NCBI RefSeq assembly: GCF_900492205.1
Contig: NZ_UEYQ01000024.1
Span: 1-53,780 of the forward strand
Direction of reading: 5' to 3'
DNA length: 53,780 bases
From: Ciceribacter sp. T2.26MG-112.2
GTDB taxonomy: Bacteria > Pseudomonadota > Alphaproteobacteria > Rhizobiales > Rhizobiaceae
This document shows positions 17,990-25,631 of this stretch, piece after piece (within the stretch, counting starts at the first letter, position 1; every line of letters starts with the position of its first letter). The notes beneath the pieces were generated by a model that saw only the letters and a program-made list of their open reading frames with translations, ran no database searches and was not told the DNA's origin. The position numbers and the translations under genes were made by a program.

Positions 17990-18879
17990 GGAAAGCCCGC
18001 GCCGATCAGCGCGGAGACCGGCGAGAAATTCAGGAGCTCGATATTGTCCTCGGCGCAAACACGACGTGCGAGCGCGAAATGGGCAACGATGCGCCCCGCC
18101 GCCCCGGCGATCCCCGACCCTGCTGTATTGCCGGCGGTCTCGTAAAAGCGCGGCTCGCCGGCATTGGTGATGTCGATGCCGAACAGGCCGATGATCCTTG
18201 GCCGGCAATAGGCGGCGAACTGAACGGCCGAAACGGCAACCGAGCCGCCCTGGAAGACGCCCCGCGACGGATCGCGCGAGAAACCGGCACCCCGACCATC
18301 GACCACGGCAAATTCGAGTGCCCCGAGCTCCGCGTCCGAACGCCGCCGCAGCCGGTAGGGCTTGCGCAGATCGTCGATCAGCACCACGCGCTTGTCGGCG
18401 AGCCAGGTCCGGTCGTTCTCGCAAATCGCTCGAACCACGCCGACCGAGAAAAGGCAAAGGGTCCCGGCAGCGATCCTGTCCCGCATCAATGGAAAATGGC
18501 GCCAGACGAAGCGCTCGTCCTCGACGGCGATCGCCAGTGGCGCGGCGATCGCTTCGCCCATCAGGCTGATGGCGCCGTTGAGCAGGATGGCCTCCCCTGG
18601 TCCAACCTTTGAAAAGTCGACGCCGGAGATCGAGGGGCCCGAGCCGACGATATGGACGACCTCATGGGCGGCCGCGCGCAGCACCTCGACGTGAGAGAGA
18701 CCGCCAACCGGCTGCCCCTTGTAGATAATGCGCCCCGTGTCCTGCGGACTCTGCGGCTGGTGCAAGACGAGACCCGGCAGCCAGTTCTGCGCATGCGCAA
18801 AGCCCTTGCCGAGGAAGATCGTCGCCGCGAGCTTGACGATGGATCGCTTGAGCGGGCGCTCCGATTTCAGTTTCAACAC
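17947..18879 (-). CDS. putative GT42/DUF115-like glycosyltransferase in the LPS locus
   Basis: A 310-residue protein of uncertain family. Residues 75-104 (VVHIVGSGPSISGVDFSKV...LLNGA) resemble the nucleotide-sugar-binding G-x-GPS/N motif of GT42 sialyltransferases and DUF115/MptE proteins. Residues 211-237 (GGSVAVSAVQFAAYCRPRI, then GLFGIDIT) match the second half of that fold. No signal peptide or membrane helix is obvious. The start is best placed at GTG 18879 after GGGAG; the longer open frame upstream does not look coding. It is alone on the minus strand among plus-strand polysaccharide genes and overlaps the previous gene tail to tail. Alternative: a pterin-kinase-like DUF115 enzyme. Confidence 0.6.
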   Translation of the reverse strand: MLKLKSERPLKRSIVKLAATIFLGKGFAHAQNWLPGLVLHQPQSPQDTGRIIYKGQPVGGLSHVEVLRAAAHEVVHIVGSGPSISGVDFSKVGPGEAILLNGAISLMGEAIAAPLAIAVEDERFVWRHFPLMRDRIAAGTLCLFSVGVVRAICENDRTWLADKRVVLIDDLRKPYRLRRRSDAELGALEFAVVDGRGAGFSRDPSRGVFQGGSVAVSAVQFAAYCRPRIIGLFGIDITNAGEPRFYETAGNTAGSGIAGAAGRIVAHFALARRVCAEDNIELLNFSPVSALIGAGFPYDPRFASAKAATA

Positions 18880-18935
18880 TATTCTCCCGCATCCCGCCCG
18901 ACCGGAATGTCCCGGCCTTCGCGCCGCCATGGCGC

Positions 18936-18964
18936 TTGATTGTCCCTCGGCTCTCGGCCTAAAT
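18936..18964 (+). promoter_or_regulatory. putative promoter of the pyruvyl transferase/GT29 operon
   Basis: TTGATT (18936-18941), 17-base spacer, CTAAAT (18959-18964). The predicted start near 18971 leaves only about ten bases before the ATG at 18981, and no Shine-Dalgarno sequence is seen there. Confidence 0.45.
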
Positions 18965-18980
18965 GCCTCACAATTCAAGC

Positions 18981-20072
18981 ATGGCCCGGCAAAACCGGCC
19001 GTTTCGGCATACGCGAAAGATCGATCCCTTGCCACTCAAAGCCGTCATATTGAACGATACCCGTGGCGACAATCACTTCGGCTGCATGCGCGTCATGCGC
19101 GTCATTGAAGAAAGCCTCAGGTCAAGGGGCATCGATATTGCCGCCACCAGCCTGGTGCGGAACGACTGGACGCGGGACGCCGCCTTTCTTGAGGCGATGA
19201 GCCGGGCCGATCTCATTGTCATCAATGGCGAAGGCACGCTTCACCATGGCAGCAGGCAGGGATCGAAACTGCTCGATGTGGCTGACCATCCGGCGCGCGG
19301 CAAGACCCCGGTGGCGCTGATCAATGCCGTCTACCAGGACAATCCGTCCACATGGAACGCGCGCCTGTCCCGGATCGACCTGATCTCGACACGCGATTCG
19401 TGGAGCGCCGCCGAAGTCGAGAAGGCGATCAGCCGCAAGGCCTGCTTCGTGCCGGACCTGTCACTGGCCGAAGGAGCGGTAACGATGCATTCCACCCGCC
19501 CGCGCGACCGCCTGCTGATCGGCGATTCGGTAAATCGCGATATCGGCCGGCAATTGCTGGCCTTTGCCGACCGGCGCAGCGACGCGCGCTATCTGCCGAT
19601 CCTGACCTCGATCAAGCCACCCAAGCCGCACTATCCGGCACCTTTGCGCGCGCTCCGTCAGGCCTATATCGATCTTCACGCTCGGGCCTTCGGCCTGCGG
19701 CATCGTCATGCCGAATTCAATCGTTCGGAAGCAGGATTTCTCGCAAGCCTCGAGACCGGCTATCTGCACCTGACCGGGCGTTTCCACGCTGTGTGTCTTT
19801 GCCTGGCAACCGGAACGCCCTTTCTTGCGCTGGAATCGAACTCCTGGAAAATCGCCGCCCTGCTCAACGATTTCGGTCTCGGCAGCGAGCGTATCGTCAC
19901 CCTCGACGAGGCGAGACGGCGCATCGAGGCGCAGCAGCGCTTCGACTTCACGACGCAGGAACGCGAAATCATCGCGGCCGGCCTCATCGCCGCCCGAGAG
20001 GGCGCCCATGACCTCTTCGACCGTCTGCTGGCACTGGCACGGTCCCATCAGGCCGGAGCCGGAACGCGATGA
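18981..20072 (+). CDS. polysaccharide pyruvyl transferase family protein
   Basis: A 363-residue member of the PS_pyruv_trans family (CsaB, ExoV, WcaK types). These enzymes transfer pyruvate from phosphoenolpyruvate to a sugar as a ketal, giving it a negative charge. The motifs are NDTRGDNHFGCMRVMRVIE near the start, LIVINGEGTLHHG for the donor loop, and the C-terminal HLTGRFHAVCLCLATGTPFLAL followed by NSWKI, all characteristic. The start at 18981 lacks a ribosome site; TTG at about 19027 is an alternative. It overlaps the GT29 gene by four bases (ATGA), so the pair is one operon. It probably modifies LPS core or a surface glycan. Confidence 0.8.
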   Translation: MARQNRPFRHTRKIDPLPLKAVILNDTRGDNHFGCMRVMRVIEESLRSRGIDIAATSLVRNDWTRDAAFLEAMSRADLIVINGEGTLHHGSRQGSKLLDVADHPARGKTPVALINAVYQDNPSTWNARLSRIDLISTRDSWSAAEVEKAISRKACFVPDLSLAEGAVTMHSTRPRDRLLIGDSVNRDIGRQLLAFADRRSDARYLPILTSIKPPKPHYPAPLRALRQAYIDLHARAFGLRHRHAEFNRSEAGFLASLETGYLHLTGRFHAVCLCLATGTPFLALESNSWKIAALLNDFGLGSERIVTLDEARRRIEAQQRFDFTTQEREIIAAGLIAAREGAHDLFDRLLALARSHQAGAGTR

Positions 20073-21154
20073 ACAATGCCTATGCCCGGATCATCGACAT
20101 CCTCGCCCGAGCGCTCGGAGCATCCAGCCTGTCGCTTCACGGCGAGGGAATTGCGGCCCGGCAAATCGCCGACCTGCCGATCGCCTCCGCCCCGCCTGTG
20201 GCAGCACCGGGGGAGCCCCCCCTTCTCATATCCTTCAACGAACTGGAGAAGACCGACCCGGCCGCTCTCGACGTCCTGATCGCGAGCCGCAAGGCCGGCG
20301 CGACGCACCATATCTTCGTCGTCTCGACCATATTCTCGCTGTCGCTCGATGACGCCGGCGTCAACGTCAATCGCACGATTGAACGCCCGGAATGGTGGCG
20401 CAATCAGTTGGCCCGGCATTTCCCCGCGGTCACGCAACTGCCGGAAGTCGAGCCGCACGAGGTTATGTTTTTGAGTTGGACACCGGAACCGGCGGTCAGC
20501 CGACGGCTGGACAAGGCGTTGAAGCGGATGAAGCTAGCAAGCCGAATCCGCGCCCTGCCCGGCCGGTTGCTGCAGCCATTGAAGGTCAGGCGTGCCCGCT
20601 TCATGTCCGAGCGCCTGCTGACGCATCTGCTCGATGGCAAGTCGGTCGCGCTGGTCGGAAACGCGGTCAGCCTGCGCGACAAGGATCATGGTGCCGCAAT
20701 CGACGCCAATGACATCGTCATCCGCTGCAATCGCGCGCCGATCATCACCACCCGCTCGCATGGAACGCGCACCGACTGGATCGCCACCAGCATCGACATT
20801 CCACAAGAGGTCGCACACATTCGCCAGGCCTCGGTCATCCTGTGGATGTCGCCGAAACTGAAGCGCCTGCCATCCTGGCTGTTTCGCTGGCCGCAGGTCT
20901 TCATGAACCCGAAGGAGGCCAACCAGCAGCTGGCCGGCCGGCTCGGCAGCCGTCCCTCGACCGGTGCCATGGTGATCGATCTTCTGGCGCGGTCCAACTG
21001 CCGCAGCGTCGAGCTCTACGGCTTCGACTTCTTCAACGGACTATCGCTTTCGGGCGTCCATACCCGCGAGACGACCCCGCACGACTTCGGCTCGGAAGAA
21101 GTCTGGGTCCGGCAACTGCTCGAAATGGACAGCCGTTTTTCGTTGCGGCTTTGA
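20069..21154 (+). CDS. GT29-family (sialyltransferase-like) glycosyltransferase
   Basis: A 361-residue protein with the three defining GT29 motifs. Motif L is at 193-223 (VALVGNAVSL, then IDANDIVIRCNRAP). Motif S is at 296-320 (PSTGAMVIDLL, then VELYGFDFF). Motif VS is H338-x4-E343 (HDFGSEE). GT29 enzymes use CMP-activated sialic acid, and plant members are linked to Kdo-like sugars. Residues ~50-140 form an unrelated N-terminal part, including EWWRNQLARHFP, that looks like the tail of a methyltransferase fold without a clear SAM motif. It is coupled to the pyruvyl transferase by an ATGA overlap. Likely role: adding an acidic keto-sugar to the LPS core. Donor and acceptor are inferred. Confidence 0.8.
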   Translation: MNNAYARIIDILARALGASSLSLHGEGIAARQIADLPIASAPPVAAPGEPPLLISFNELEKTDPAALDVLIASRKAGATHHIFVVSTIFSLSLDDAGVNVNRTIERPEWWRNQLARHFPAVTQLPEVEPHEVMFLSWTPEPAVSRRLDKALKRMKLASRIRALPGRLLQPLKVRRARFMSERLLTHLLDGKSVALVGNAVSLRDKDHGAAIDANDIVIRCNRAPIITTRSHGTRTDWIATSIDIPQEVAHIRQASVILWMSPKLKRLPSWLFRWPQVFMNPKEANQQLAGRLGSRPSTGAMVIDLLARSNCRSVELYGFDFFNGLSLSGVHTRETTPHDFGSEEVWVRQLLEMDSRFSLRL

Positions 21155-21179
21155 CGATACGCCGAACCGCCGGCACGCG

Positions 21180-21647
21180 TCAGATCTCCACCAGCCCGGC
21201 CTTCTTCACCTGGCGGATCGTCAGCATGGTGCGCACGGTATGCACATGTTCATTCGCCGTCAGCACCTCGATGACGAAATCCTGGAACTTTGTCAGGTTT
21301 TCCGCCACGCAATGCAGCAGGAAATCGCTGTCGCCCGAGACCATCCACGCCTGGCGCACCATTGGCCAGCTGTCGGTGGCGGCGGCAAAGGCTTTCAGAT
21401 TGCTCTCCGACTGGTGCTTGAGACCGATCATGCAGAAGGCGACCAGGTCGTATCCGAGCTTCGGCGCGTTGAGCATGGCGTGATAACCCTCGATGATGCC
21501 CGCCTCTTCGAGCTTGCGCACCCTTCTCAGGCACGGCGGCGCGGAAATGCCGACGCGCTCGGACAGTTCGACATTGGTCATGCGACCGTCGCTCTGCAAT
21601 TCACGCAGGATTTTCAGATCAATAGCGTCCAGCTCGGCTCTCAACAC
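21180..21647 (-). CDS. Lrp/AsnC-family transcriptional regulator (Lrp3-like)
   Basis: A 155-residue Lrp-type regulator. The N-terminal helix-turn-helix begins LDAIDLKILRELQSDGRMTNVELSERVGIS, followed by PPCLRRVRKLEEAGII. The RAM (ligand-binding, oligomerising) domain follows. The start is GTG 21647 after AAAGG, with TTG 21644 as alternative; residues further upstream look non-coding. The position beside trxB-lsrB matches lrp3 of S. meliloti, where, as I recall, lrp3 heads the lpsCDE operon under LsrB control. Here it instead faces the convergent GT29 gene, so its usual LPS partners are absent. Confidence 0.9.
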   Translation of the reverse strand: MLRAELDAIDLKILRELQSDGRMTNVELSERVGISAPPCLRRVRKLEEAGIIEGYHAMLNAPKLGYDLVAFCMIGLKHQSESNLKAFAAATDSWPMVRQAWMVSGDSDFLLHCVAENLTKFQDFVIEVLTANEHVHTVRTMLTIRQVKKAGLVEI

Positions 21648-21773
21648 GGATCGACCTTTCGTGGAATGGAGATCGATATCTAGCTGAATCGCGCCAATAG
21701 GCAAGAATCTGTCCGAGCCGAGCACAAAAATTGCCGCGCCCTCCAATGCCTTGTTGGTATTGCAAAGCTGACC

Positions 21774-21801
21774 TTGAATAAATGCATAGACCGATCATAA
21801 A
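21774..21801 (+). promoter_or_regulatory. putative trxB promoter
   Basis: TTGAAT (21774-21779), 16-base spacer, CATAAA (21796-21801). An ATGCAT at 21782-21787 lies inside the spacer and recalls the motif found before the AbcR gene, so LsrB may act here too. Confidence 0.4.
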
Positions 21802-21870
21802 TGAACCTTCAAGGAAGCGGCACGCGAGCTTATATCGCCTTTCCCCTCGCCCGCTTTGAAAGGACTTGCC

Positions 21871-22845
21871 ATGACTGCCCGCCACACCAAGGTGCTGATC
21901 ATCGGTTCCGGCCCGGCCGGATACACCGCCGCGATCTATGCCGCTCGCGCCATGCTGAAACCGGTTCTGATCGCCGGGATGGAACAGGGTGGCCAGCTGA
22001 TGATCACCACCGATGTCGAGAATTATCCAGGCTTCGCCGACCCGATCCAGGGCCCCTGGCTGATGGAGCAGATGCTCAACCAGGCGACCCATGTCGGGGC
22101 CGAAATCGTCAACGACCTGGTGACGGAAGTCGACCTGTCGCGCCGGCCCTTCACCGCCCGCACCGATTCGGGCACGGTATGGACCGCCGACACGCTGATC
22201 ATTGCCACCGGCGCCAAGGCCAAGTGGCTCGGCATCGAGAGCGAACAGCATTTCCAGGGCTTCGGCGTCTCGGCTTGCGCCACCTGCGACGGCTTCTTCT
22301 ATCGCAACAAGGACGTCATCGTCGTCGGCGGCGGCAATTCGGCGGTGGAGGAAGCACTTTACCTGTCGCATATCTGCAAATCGGTCACGGTCGTGCATCG
22401 CCGCGACTCGTTCCGTTCGGAGAAGATCCTGCAGGAGCGCCTGTTCGCCAAGGACAATATCCGCGTGATGTGGAACACCGAGGTCGCCGAAATCACCGGT
22501 ACGCCGGCCAAGCCGCCCATGCCGCCATCGGTCTCGGGCGTCAGGCTGCGCGACACCCAGAACGGCGCGATCACCGACATGCCGATCGACGGTGTGTTCG
22601 TCGCCATCGGCCATGCACCGGCGGTAGAACTGTTCAAGGGCAAGCTCAAGCTGAAAGCCAACGGCTATCTGTGGACCGCGCCCGATTCGACCGCGACGGA
22701 TGTCGAGGGCGTCTTTGCGGCCGGCGACGTGACCGACGACATCTATCGCCAGGCAATCACCGCCGCCGGCATGGGCTGCATGGCGGCGCTCGAGGCCGAA
22801 CGCTTCCTGTCTGCCGCACCGGTCCGCGCCGAAGCCGCGGAATAA
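21871..22845 (+). CDS. trxB: thioredoxin-disulfide reductase
   Basis: FAD/NADPH flavoprotein (324 residues) that keeps thioredoxin reduced. The FAD-binding GSGPAGYTAAIYAARA is at residues 12-27 and the redox-active CATC at 136-139. The NADPH-binding VVGGGNSAVEEALYL follows, then the C-terminal GVFAAGDVTDD. The ATG at 21871 has AAAGGAC upstream. It sits between the Lrp gene (divergent) and lsrB (same strand, 20 bases downstream), the conserved rhizobial order, and is probably cotranscribed with lsrB. Confidence 0.97.
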   Translation: MTARHTKVLIIGSGPAGYTAAIYAARAMLKPVLIAGMEQGGQLMITTDVENYPGFADPIQGPWLMEQMLNQATHVGAEIVNDLVTEVDLSRRPFTARTDSGTVWTADTLIIATGAKAKWLGIESEQHFQGFGVSACATCDGFFYRNKDVIVVGGGNSAVEEALYLSHICKSVTVVHRRDSFRSEKILQERLFAKDNIRVMWNTEVAEITGTPAKPPMPPSVSGVRLRDTQNGAITDMPIDGVFVAIGHAPAVELFKGKLKLKANGYLWTAPDSTATDVEGVFAAGDVTDDIYRQAITAAGMGCMAALEAERFLSAAPVRAEAAE

Positions 22846-22865
22846 GCATCATGAGAGGGGGCGGC

Positions 22866-23762
22866 ATGCCGTTGGATTGGGACAAGCTGCGTATTTTCCA
22901 CGCAGCAGCGGAAGCGGGGTCGTTCACCCACGCAGCCGACAAACTGCATTTGTCCCAGTCGGCGATCAGCCGCCAGGTCAGCGCGCTCGAGCAGGACATC
23001 GGCGTCAAGCTGTTTCACCGGCATGCGCGCGGCCTGATCCTCACCGAACAGGGCGAACTGCTCTATCGCACCGCCCATGACGTGCTGCTGAAGCTCGAAA
23101 CGGTCAAGATGCAACTGACCGAGACGACGGAAAAGCCGAGCGGCAAACTCCGCGTGACGACGACCGTCGGCCTTGGCCAGGGATGGCTCACCGACAAGAT
23201 CCAGGAGTTTCTCCAGCTCTATCCGGAAATGTCGATCCAGTTGATCCTCGACAACGAGGAACTGGACGTCAACATGCGCCATGCCGACTGCGCCATCCGC
23301 CTTCGCCAGCCGCAGCAGTCCGACCTCATCCAGCGCAAGCTGTTCACCGTGCACATGCACGTCTATGCGGCCCCCTCCTATATCAACCGCTACGGCGAAC
23401 CCCAATCGATCGAGGATCTCGACAACCACCGGATCATCACCTTCGGGGAGCCCGCGCCGGGCTATCTGCTCGACGTCAACTGGCTGGAAGTGGCCGGCCG
23501 CACCTCGGACAATCCCCGCCAGCCGCATCTGCAGATCAACAGCCTGACCTCGATCAAGCGCGCCGCGCTGCTGGGGATCGGCATCGCCATGCTCCCCGAC
23601 TACATCGTCGGTCGCGACCCCGGTCTGCTGCAGTTGGTCACCAGCGCGGATGTGCCGTCGTTCGACACCTATTTCTGCTATCCCGACGAGATGAAGAACG
23701 CCGCCAAGCTCAAGGCCTTCCGCGATTTCATCGTGGCCAAGGCCCGCAACTGGAACTTCTGA
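22866..23762 (+). CDS. lsrB: LysR-family regulator LsrB/VtlR
   Basis: A 298-residue LysR regulator, starting PLDWDKLRIFHAAAEAGSFT, a signature of LsrB (S. meliloti) and VtlR (Brucella, Agrobacterium). These proteins control LPS genes, redox responses and the AbcR small RNAs, and are needed for host infection. The HTH occupies residues ~5-60 and the effector domain ~93-290. Cysteines are visible at about 142 and 271; whether they sense oxidation is untested. The start at 22866 follows a GGGG-rich site; the ATG at 22851 adds five residues. An AbcR-type gene with a palindromic T-N11-A site lies directly downstream. Confidence 0.93.
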   Translation: MPLDWDKLRIFHAAAEAGSFTHAADKLHLSQSAISRQVSALEQDIGVKLFHRHARGLILTEQGELLYRTAHDVLLKLETVKMQLTETTEKPSGKLRVTTTVGLGQGWLTDKIQEFLQLYPEMSIQLILDNEELDVNMRHADCAIRLRQPQQSDLIQRKLFTVHMHVYAAPSYINRYGEPQSIEDLDNHRIITFGEPAPGYLLDVNWLEVAGRTSDNPRQPHLQINSLTSIKRAALLGIGIAMLPDYIVGRDPGLLQLVTSADVPSFDTYFCYPDEMKNAAKLKAFRDFIVAKARNWNF

Positions 23763-23800
23763 ACGCGCTCGGCAGACCAAAAGGTTAAGGCCTGCGGCAA

Positions 23801-23819
23801 ATGCATGCCTGACATGCAT
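23801..23819. promoter_or_regulatory. putative LsrB/VtlR binding site before abcR
   Basis: Perfect inverted repeat ATGCATG-N5-CATGCAT with an internal T-N11-A, the LysR-type recognition form. Its centre is about 54 bases upstream of the predicted AbcR start, the usual place for a LysR activator. Confidence 0.55.
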
Positions 23820-23828
23820 AAAAAAGCA

Positions 23829-23857
23829 TTGTTCACTGCACAAAAAACCACCATATC
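23829..23857 (+). promoter_or_regulatory. putative abcR promoter
   Basis: TTGTTC (23829-23834), 17-base spacer, CATATC (23852-23857), predicting transcription from about 23864. Confidence 0.55.
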
Positions 23858-23863
23858 GCACTC

Positions 23864-23983
23864 AGCTGATGCACATGGTGGCTTTTTCCTCCCAGTTCCA
23901 CCGCAGCAGCTGTTCCCCTCTGGAGGTTTTTGACCTTCACACTTCAAAGGGCCCTGGAGCGATCCGGTGGCCCTCTTTTTTTG
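23864..23983 (+). ncRNA. abcR: AbcR-family small regulatory RNA
   Basis: A region of about 120 bases with the hallmarks of the rhizobial/Brucella AbcR RNAs, Hfq-dependent repressors of ABC-transporter mRNAs. A first hairpin (GGTGG / CCACC) presents TCCTCCCA in its loop, and a second single-stranded stretch contains TCCCCTCTGG. Both can pair with ribosome-binding sites. The 3' end is a GC-rich hairpin (AGGGCC ... GGCCCT, about 23948-23974) followed by a run of Ts. The position between lsrB and an ArsR-type gene is the same as in S. meliloti and Agrobacterium. Those species carry two tandem copies; only one is seen here. Ends are predicted, not mapped. Confidence 0.85.
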
Positions 23984-24148
23984 TCATGAAACGAAGTGCC
24001 TGCCGCCGCTTCTGTGGCCGGGCGAAATTTCACGGGAAAACTTGTACCAATATTGGACACTTTTTCATGATCTTTCGCTCACGCGTCCGTTGACGCATCG
24101 ATTTCCTACCATATGTGCAATGGCATACGCGCACACGGATCACTGCTG
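23984..24148. other. spacer between abcR and the ArsR gene
   Basis: No second AbcR copy, no CCTCCC motif and no gene seen. It holds a perfect palindrome CCAATATTGG at 24047-24056 with flanking TGTA/GACA, about 90 bases before the ArsR start, a candidate autoregulatory operator. Confidence 0.5.
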
Positions 24149-24442
24149 ATGAACTTGGACGAAACACTCAAAGCGCTTGCACACCCTGCAAGAATTGAAA
24201 TGCTGAAGTGGCTTAAGGAGCCTGAACGCCATTTTGCCGCCCAGCCCCAGCCTCTGACACTCGGCGTCAGCGCCGGCCAGTTCGAGCGCTGCGGCTTGTC
24301 GCAGTCGACTGTCTCGGCACATCTCGCCACGCTGCAGCGGGCCGGCCTGATCTCATCCACCCGGGTCGGCCAGTGGGTTCTTTACCGCCGTAACGAAGAT
24401 GTCATCGGCGCGTTCTTCGATGCCTTGAATGAGGCTCTGTAA
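24149..24442 (+). CDS. ArsR-family winged-helix regulator
   Basis: A 97-residue regulator starting MNLDETLKALAHPARIEMLKWL, the ArsR/HTH_20 pattern. The recognition helix is in CGLSQSTVSAHLATLQRAGLI, and the wing reads SSTRVGQWVLYRRN. No metal-binding CxC is present, so it probably senses an organic or redox signal rather than arsenic. It is followed 61 bases later by an Old Yellow Enzyme gene on the same strand. This pairing suggests that it represses its own operon and is relieved by electrophilic substrates of the enzyme. Confidence 0.88.
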   Translation: MNLDETLKALAHPARIEMLKWLKEPERHFAAQPQPLTLGVSAGQFERCGLSQSTVSAHLATLQRAGLISSTRVGQWVLYRRNEDVIGAFFDALNEAL

Positions 24443-24503
24443 CGCCCCAGATGCTTAAGGCCGGCGATCTCCTCCCAATCCGCCGGCCAATCTGGAGATA
24501 TTC

Positions 24504-25604
24504 ATGACCAGTCTTTTTGATCCGATTAAAATCGGACACCTCACCCTTGCCAACCGCATTGCCATGGCGCCATTGACGCGCAACCGTTCGCCAGGCGCCG
24601 TTCCCAACGATCTCAACGTCACCTATTACGAACAGCGCGCCTCGGCCGGCCTGTTGATTTCCGAAGGCACGCCGATCAGCCATCAGGGCCAGGGCTATGC
24701 CCAGGTGCCCGGCCTCTATCTTCCGGAATCGATCGATGGCTGGAAGCGCGTCACCTCCGCGGTTCACGCCGCCGGCGGCCATATCGCAGCCCAGCTCTGG
24801 CATGTCGGCCGGGTATCGCACACCTCGTTGCAGCCCGAGGGCGGCCAGCCGGTCGCCCCCTCCGCCATCCGCGCGAAGTCCAAGACCTACATCATCAACG
24901 AGGACGGCACCGGCGGCTTCGCCGACACCTCCGAGCCCCGGGCCCTCGGCCTCGACGAGATCCCCGGCATCCTTGACGATTACCGCCGCGCAGCCCGCGC
25001 CGCGATCGATGCCGGTTTCGACGCCGTCGAGATCCACGCCGCCAACGGCTACCTGATCGACCAGTTCCTGCGCTCGAGTTCCAACGCCCGGACCGACGCC
25101 TATGGCGGATCGATCGAGAACCGCGCCCGCTTCGCGATCGAGGTGGTAGAGACCATCGCCAACGAAATCGGCGCCGAGCGCACCGGCATCCGTATCTCCC
25201 CGGTCACGCCGGCCAACGACGTGTCCGATCCGGATCCTCAGTCCCTCTTCAACCATCTCGTCGAAAGGCTTGCGGCCTTCGATCTTGCCTTCATCCACGT
25301 GATCGAGGGCGCGACAGGCGGCGCGCGCGACAATCTGCCCCTCGATTGGGCGGGCCTGAAGGCCGCCTATCATGCCAAGGGCGGCAAGGCTGCCTGGATG
25401 GTCAACAACAGCTATACGCGGGACATGGCGATCGAGGCGGTGGCTTCCGGCCGCGCAGACATGGTGTCCTTCGGCAGGCCGTTCATCGCCAATCCCGACC
25501 TGGTGGAGCGGTTCCGACAGAATGCACCCCTGAACGAGCCGGATCGCGCCACCTTCTACGGCGGCGGCGCCGAGGGCTACACGAACTATCCCAAGCTGGC
25601 CTGA
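24504..25604 (+). CDS. alkene reductase, Old Yellow Enzyme family (NemA-like)
   Basis: FMN-dependent reductase (366 residues) of activated C=C bonds and nitro compounds. It starts SLFDPIKIGHLTLANRIAMAPLTRNR, typical of the N-ethylmaleimide/xenobiotic reductase branch. The substrate-binding pair and active loop are in EIHAANGYLIDQFLR, then NARTDAYGGSIENRARF. C-terminal FMN contacts are in DMVSFGRPFIANPDLV. It is probably cotranscribed with the ArsR gene and ends before a long perfect palindrome. The physiological substrate is unknown. Confidence 0.93.
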   Translation: MTSLFDPIKIGHLTLANRIAMAPLTRNRSPGAVPNDLNVTYYEQRASAGLLISEGTPISHQGQGYAQVPGLYLPESIDGWKRVTSAVHAAGGHIAAQLWHVGRVSHTSLQPEGGQPVAPSAIRAKSKTYIINEDGTGGFADTSEPRALGLDEIPGILDDYRRAARAAIDAGFDAVEIHAANGYLIDQFLRSSSNARTDAYGGSIENRARFAIEVVETIANEIGAERTGIRISPVTPANDVSDPDPQSLFNHLVERLAAFDLAFIHVIEGATGGARDNLPLDWAGLKAAYHAKGGKAAWMVNNSYTRDMAIEAVASGRADMVSFGRPFIANPDLVERFRQNAPLNEPDRATFYGGGAEGYTNYPKLA

Positions 25605-25631
25605 CATCACCGCCCGCACATATTGAGACAT

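Noticed and set aside
21801..22865. Upstream extension of the lsrB frame over trxB
   Set aside because: The frame is open only because trxB is GC-rich; LsrB homology starts at 22866.
23869..24093. Open frame of 74 codons across the AbcR region
   Set aside because: It covers a structured small-RNA gene and its terminator; no ribosome site or homology.
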